NCBI GenBank assembly: GCA_946482595.1
Contig: CAMLSD010000028.1
Span: forward strand, 1 to 45,077
DNA: 45,077 nucleotides
Direction of reading: 5' to 3'
From: an uncultured Comamonadaceae bacterium
Lineage (GTDB): Bacteria > Pseudomonadota > Gammaproteobacteria > Burkholderiales > Burkholderiaceae
In this document: positions 42,435 through 45,077 of the stretch, in pieces
Numbering within the stretch: the first letter of the stretch is position 1
Layout: each line of letters begins with the position of its first letter
The notes under the pieces: model-generated
Databases searched by the model: none
The model's input: only the letters and a program-made list of their open reading frames with translations
What the model was told of the DNA's origin: nothing
Program-made: the position numbers and the translations under genes

Positions 42435-43331
42435 ATGCCCGATCGCCTCACCGCGCAGGACTTCGACCAGGAGGTCCTGATCCTTTTTGACGCCTACGTG
42501 CATGGCGACCTCGACCGGCGGGCCTTTCTCGACCGGGCCCAGCGTTTTGCCAAGGCCGGCATGACCGCTGCCGGCCTGCTGGCGGCCCTGAGCCCGAACT
42601 TCGCGCTGGGCCAGCAGGTGCGCCCGGACGACGCCCGATTGAAGACCGATCTCGTGACCGTGCCCTCACCGGACGGCAACGGCAGCATCCGCGGCTACCT
42701 GGCTCGCCCCGCGTCGGCGGGTGCCTCACGCCTGCCTGCGGTGCTGGTCATCCACGAAAACCGCGGGCTGAACCCGCACATCGAGGACATCACCCGCCGC
42801 CTTGCCCTCGACGGTTTCATGGCGCTTGCGCCCGACGCCCTGACGCCGCTGGGCGGCTACCCGGGTGACGAGGACAAGGCCCGCGCGGCCTTTGCCACGC
42901 TGGACCAGACCCGCGCCCGTGCCGACTTCCTCGCCGCCGTGCGCTGGCTGCAGGCCCGCTCCGACGGCAATGGCCGGCTGGGTGCCGTGGGCTTCTGCTA
43001 CGGCGGCGGCATCGTGCACTGGCTGTCGACCCAGTTGCCCGACCTGCATGCCGGGGTGCCGTTTTATGGCAACTCCCCTGCCCCTGAACTGGCCGCCCGC
43101 GTGAAGGCGCCCTTGCTGGTGCACCTGGCAGCCGTCGACGAACGCATCAACGCCGCCTGGCCTGCCTACGAGGCAGCGCTGAAAGCCGCCGGTGCACGCT
43201 TCGAGATGCATCAGTACCCGGGCACCCAGCACGGCTTCAACAACGACACCACCCCACGCTACGACGCGGCAGCCGCCCGGCTGGCCTGGGAGCGCACGGT
43301 GGCCTTCTTTCGGCAGCACCTGGCGGGCTGA
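42435..43331 (+). CDS. Dienelactone hydrolase family protein (YghX-like)
   Basis: A 298-residue alpha/beta hydrolase. VLVIHENRGLNPHIEDITRR, the Cys nucleophile in VGFCYGGG (about residue 188), an Asp in AAVDERI and His in GTQHGFNND give the Cys-Asp-His triad of dienelactone hydrolases. An N-terminal extension of about 55 residues with a hydrophobic stretch (GMTAAGLLAALSPNFALG) resembles the leader region seen in YghX-type members, suggesting export or membrane contact. CAGGAGCCGACC precedes the ATG. The gene lies alone, flanked by copies B and C of the 25-bp repeat. Confidence 0.9.
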   Translation: MPDRLTAQDFDQEVLILFDAYVHGDLDRRAFLDRAQRFAKAGMTAAGLLAALSPNFALGQQVRPDDARLKTDLVTVPSPDGNGSIRGYLARPASAGASRLPAVLVIHENRGLNPHIEDITRRLALDGFMALAPDALTPLGGYPGDEDKARAAFATLDQTRARADFLAAVRWLQARSDGNGRLGAVGFCYGGGIVHWLSTQLPDLHAGVPFYGNSPAPELAARVKAPLLVHLAAVDERINAAWPAYEAALKAAGARFEMHQYPGTQHGFNNDTTPRYDAAAARLAWERTVAFFRQHLAG

Positions 43332-43353
43332 GACGGTGTGAACGAGCCCGCCA
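43329..43353 (+). repeat. 25-bp stop-codon-anchored dispersed repeat, copy C
   Basis: Begins on the TGA of the dienelactone hydrolase gene and reads TGAGACGG-TGTGAACG-AGC-CCGCCA. It ends four bases before the stop codon of the convergent serine hydrolase gene. Confidence 0.65.
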
Positions 43354-43356
43354 GGT

Positions 43357-44373
43357 TCAGGATGTCCTGGGTGCAGCGCTCGCGCGCAGCCGAGGCAGCA
43401 GGTGCTGCCGGACCAGCGTGACGGCATGGCCACGGGCGGTGCTGTCGCGAGAGACGTCCGACGTCACTGCCAACACGGCGTCCTGGGCTGGTGCGACCCA
43501 GAGCAACTGCCCGCCGAAGCCGCTGGCCAGCATGTTGCCGTCCTCGCCTGGCAGCCACCACAGGTAGCCGTAGGGCAGGCCCACCGGCGCACCGCCCGCG
43601 CTGTGTCGTGTGGCAGCGGTCTTCAGGAAGGTCTCGGGCACCCGCTGCCGGCCATCCCAGCGCCCCGCCTGCAACACAAGCTGCCCCAGTCGCGCAAGAT
43701 CGGCGGTGCGCAGCTTCAGCCCCTCGTCCCCACGCTGATGCCCTTGTTCGTCGGCCCGCCATTCGACCTGCTGGATGCCCAGCGGCTCGAACAGGTGCTG
43801 GCGTGCATAGGGCAGCAGCTCGGAGTCGACCACCTGCGCCAGAACCGCTGCGAGCAGGTGCGCGGCCGGGTTGTCATAGCGAAAGCGCGAACCCGGGTCG
43901 GCGTCGAACGGCCGGCTGAAGGCAAACGCAGGACGTTCCTTCGGATCGCTCCAGCGCCTGTCCCGTGCCTGGAAGCCGGCGGTCATCGTCAGCAGGTGGC
44001 GTACCGTCAACTGCTGTGCCTGGGCCGACGGGTTCACCTCGGCGAGCGCCGGCAGGAGGCGCACGACCGGGGTGTCCAGATCGCTCAGCAGGCCCTGTCC
44101 CTGGGCGATGCCCACCAGCAGCGCCAGCACGCTCTTGGTGATCGACTGCAGATCATGCAGCGCATCGGGCGACACGCTGGGGCGATCGTGGCTAAACCGC
44201 TCGCGGCCACCCTGCAGCACGACAACGCTGCGCACGTCGGTGAGTTGCTCGTCGATGATGCGCTTGAGCGGCGAGGCTGCGGCCGCCGGCTCGGTCGACG
44301 GCGCGGGCTGTGCCAGGGTGTGCGGTGCCGCTGCGGCGGCAAGCATCCAGGACAGGGTGTGGCGTCGGTTCAT
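43357..44373 (-). CDS. Class C beta-lactamase-fold serine hydrolase, exported
   Basis: A 338-residue hydrolase. The catalytic Ser77 and Lys80 are in LQSITKSVLALL (SxxK), and Tyr166-Asp-Asn168 in FRYDNPAAHLL (YxN); a Gly-rich GFGG at the third motif replaces KTG. These features mark penicillin-binding-protein/esterase relatives of AmpC rather than true resistance enzymes. The N-terminus RRHTLSWMLAAAAAPHTLAQ suggests export, perhaps by Tat. The start ATG 44373 has no clear ribosome binding site, but nothing upstream is conserved. It lies downstream of the 213-residue protein gene on the same strand. Confidence 0.88.
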   Translation of the reverse strand: MNRRHTLSWMLAAAAAPHTLAQPAPSTEPAAAASPLKRIIDEQLTDVRSVVVLQGGRERFSHDRPSVSPDALHDLQSITKSVLALLVGIAQGQGLLSDLDTPVVRLLPALAEVNPSAQAQQLTVRHLLTMTAGFQARDRRWSDPKERPAFAFSRPFDADPGSRFRYDNPAAHLLAAVLAQVVDSELLPYARQHLFEPLGIQQVEWRADEQGHQRGDEGLKLRTADLARLGQLVLQAGRWDGRQRVPETFLKTAATRHSAGGAPVGLPYGYLWWLPGEDGNMLASGFGGQLLWVAPAQDAVLAVTSDVSRDSTARGHAVTLVRQHLLPRLRASAAPRTS

Positions 44374-44417
44374 GCGTGAATGTCGGTCGCGTGCGGTCGA
44401 TGCGTCAATGCTGTCCT

Positions 44418-45059
44418 TCACGGGTCCCGTCCGGTCAGCGAGCTGTCGCCTTCGACGTTCACCGTCACGCCGAGCTGCGCCTGCAGGTGCTTGGCGGCCT
44501 CGACCATCAGTTCGTCGGCCAGGATCGTCATGTGCGCCTTGGTGTAGCGGCGGTACTCGGTCAGGAAAGCGAGCAGCTCTGCGCGCGTGAAGGCCGGCAC
44601 ACCGGGCAGGTCGCTTGCCAGTGCCAGCACCAGTGCATCGATGTTCTTGGGGCGGCCCCATTCGGTGTTGCGATTGATGTGAATGGACTCACCGCTGGTC
44701 ATGATCGACGACCCGTTGCTGTCGATCAGGAGCTGGCTCTTGGTGCGTCGCATGGTCAGGTGGAACTCCTTGAGCTTGAGCTTGATCGACAAAGTGGAGT
44801 CCTTGACCTCGCCGCAGGAGGCCTTGAAGTACAGGTGGCCCGACAGCAGCCCCACGGCGTCGTCGGGTGAGGCCTGCCAGCTGCCATTGCCGGCACGGCG
44901 GCGCAGGTAGTACTGCACGGCGCGCGAGATGCATTTCTCGCCGGTGCAGCCGTCGGCCACACCGGCCCGTGGAAACTCGAAACCGTTGAACTCCCAGCCG
45001 GCAAACGCCTTGGCCAGCAGGGCGTCGCTTTTCAAACCGATGTAGTCTGCCTTGGCCAT
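44418..45059 (-). CDS. Unrecognised 213-residue protein
   Basis: I do not recognise this protein. It is soluble, begins MAKADYIGLKSDALLAKAF and contains two Cys near residues 37-43 (DGCTGEKCIS), a Lys-rich strand segment (STLSIKLKLKEFHLTMRRTK) and a C-terminal helical part (ELLAFLTEYRRYTKAHMTIL). It has no signal peptide, membrane helix or catalytic motif that I can name. A strong ribosome binding site CAGGAGGG stands seven bases before ATG 45059, which is inside the window, so the gene is complete. It may be the first gene of an operon with the serine hydrolase, 44 bases downstream. Confidence 0.78.
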   Translation of the reverse strand: MAKADYIGLKSDALLAKAFAGWEFNGFEFPRAGVADGCTGEKCISRAVQYYLRRRAGNGSWQASPDDAVGLLSGHLYFKASCGEVKDSTLSIKLKLKEFHLTMRRTKSQLLIDSNGSSIMTSGESIHINRNTEWGRPKNIDALVLALASDLPGVPAFTRAELLAFLTEYRRYTKAHMTILADELMVEAAKHLQAQLGVTVNVEGDSSLTGRDP

Positions 45060-45077
45060 GGGGGCCCTCCTGAGGTG

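Noticed and set aside
43357..44373. Antibiotic-resistance beta-lactamase
   Set aside because: The third motif lacks KTG and the gene context is not that of ampC; a PBP-like or esterase function is more likely.

Overview
The window looks like chromosomal DNA from a high-GC betaproteobacterium, most likely an environmental member of the Burkholderiales. This rests on very GC-rich third codon positions, AGGAG-type ribosome binding sites, many periplasmic binding proteins and the mix of aromatic catabolism, TRAP transport and chemotaxis genes. Genus is not determined. I see no rRNA, tRNA, CRISPR array, transposase or prophage. Nearly all the DNA is coding and arranged in tight operons, often joined by ATGA or GTGA stop/start overlaps.

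Region 1 (1-9201, + strand) is one long run of genes resembling an aromatic-compound operon: the end of a VOC (glyoxalase/dioxygenase-fold) protein, a Rieske ferredoxin, an FAD monooxygenase, an MFS transporter and a cyclase-family hydrolase. A methyl-accepting chemotaxis protein and a Leu/Ile/Val-type binding protein follow, translationally coupled to each other, then a cupin, a fumarylacetoacetate-hydrolase-family enzyme and a D-erythronate-dehydrogenase-like epimerase. Chemotaxis appears to be wired into the catabolic operon. A separate gene at 9435-10898 fuses a metal-dependent hydrolase domain to an acetyltransferase-like domain.

Region 2 (10977-17563) is a six-gene minus-strand operon (SDR dehydrogenase, TRAP transporter P-Q-M, split transketolase N and C halves) with a divergent LysR regulator and a palindromic operator candidate between them. 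Region 3 (17600-28511) is a polyol/sugar ABC importer operon: binding protein, two permeases, a 64-aa membrane protein, two different ATPases, DhaL, DhaK and an orphan Leu/Ile/Val-type binding protein. A divergent LacI-family regulator and a second DhaK paralogue sit beside it; a repeated CATCAC element is found near both promoters. Regions 2 and 3 together suggest uptake and breakdown of short-chain polyols or ketoses: dehydrogenation, transketolase cleavage and phosphorylation of a dihydroxyacetone-like product. The substrate is unknown.

Region 4 (28549-45077) is more miscellaneous: a Cache-type chemoreceptor with a good sigma-28 promoter, a LysR/VOC/LysE group, an epoxide-hydrolase-like enzyme, an unrecognised 487-aa protein, a second FAD monooxygenase divergent from a GGDEF protein, a winged-helix regulator paired with a glutaminyl-cyclase-like beta-propeller, a Pro/Ala-rich single-pass membrane protein, an array of identical 81-bp hairpin-rich tandem repeats, a DUF1569 protein, a dienelactone hydrolase flanked by two copies of a 25-bp repeat that begins at stop codons, a class C beta-lactamase-fold hydrolase and an unrecognised 213-aa protein.
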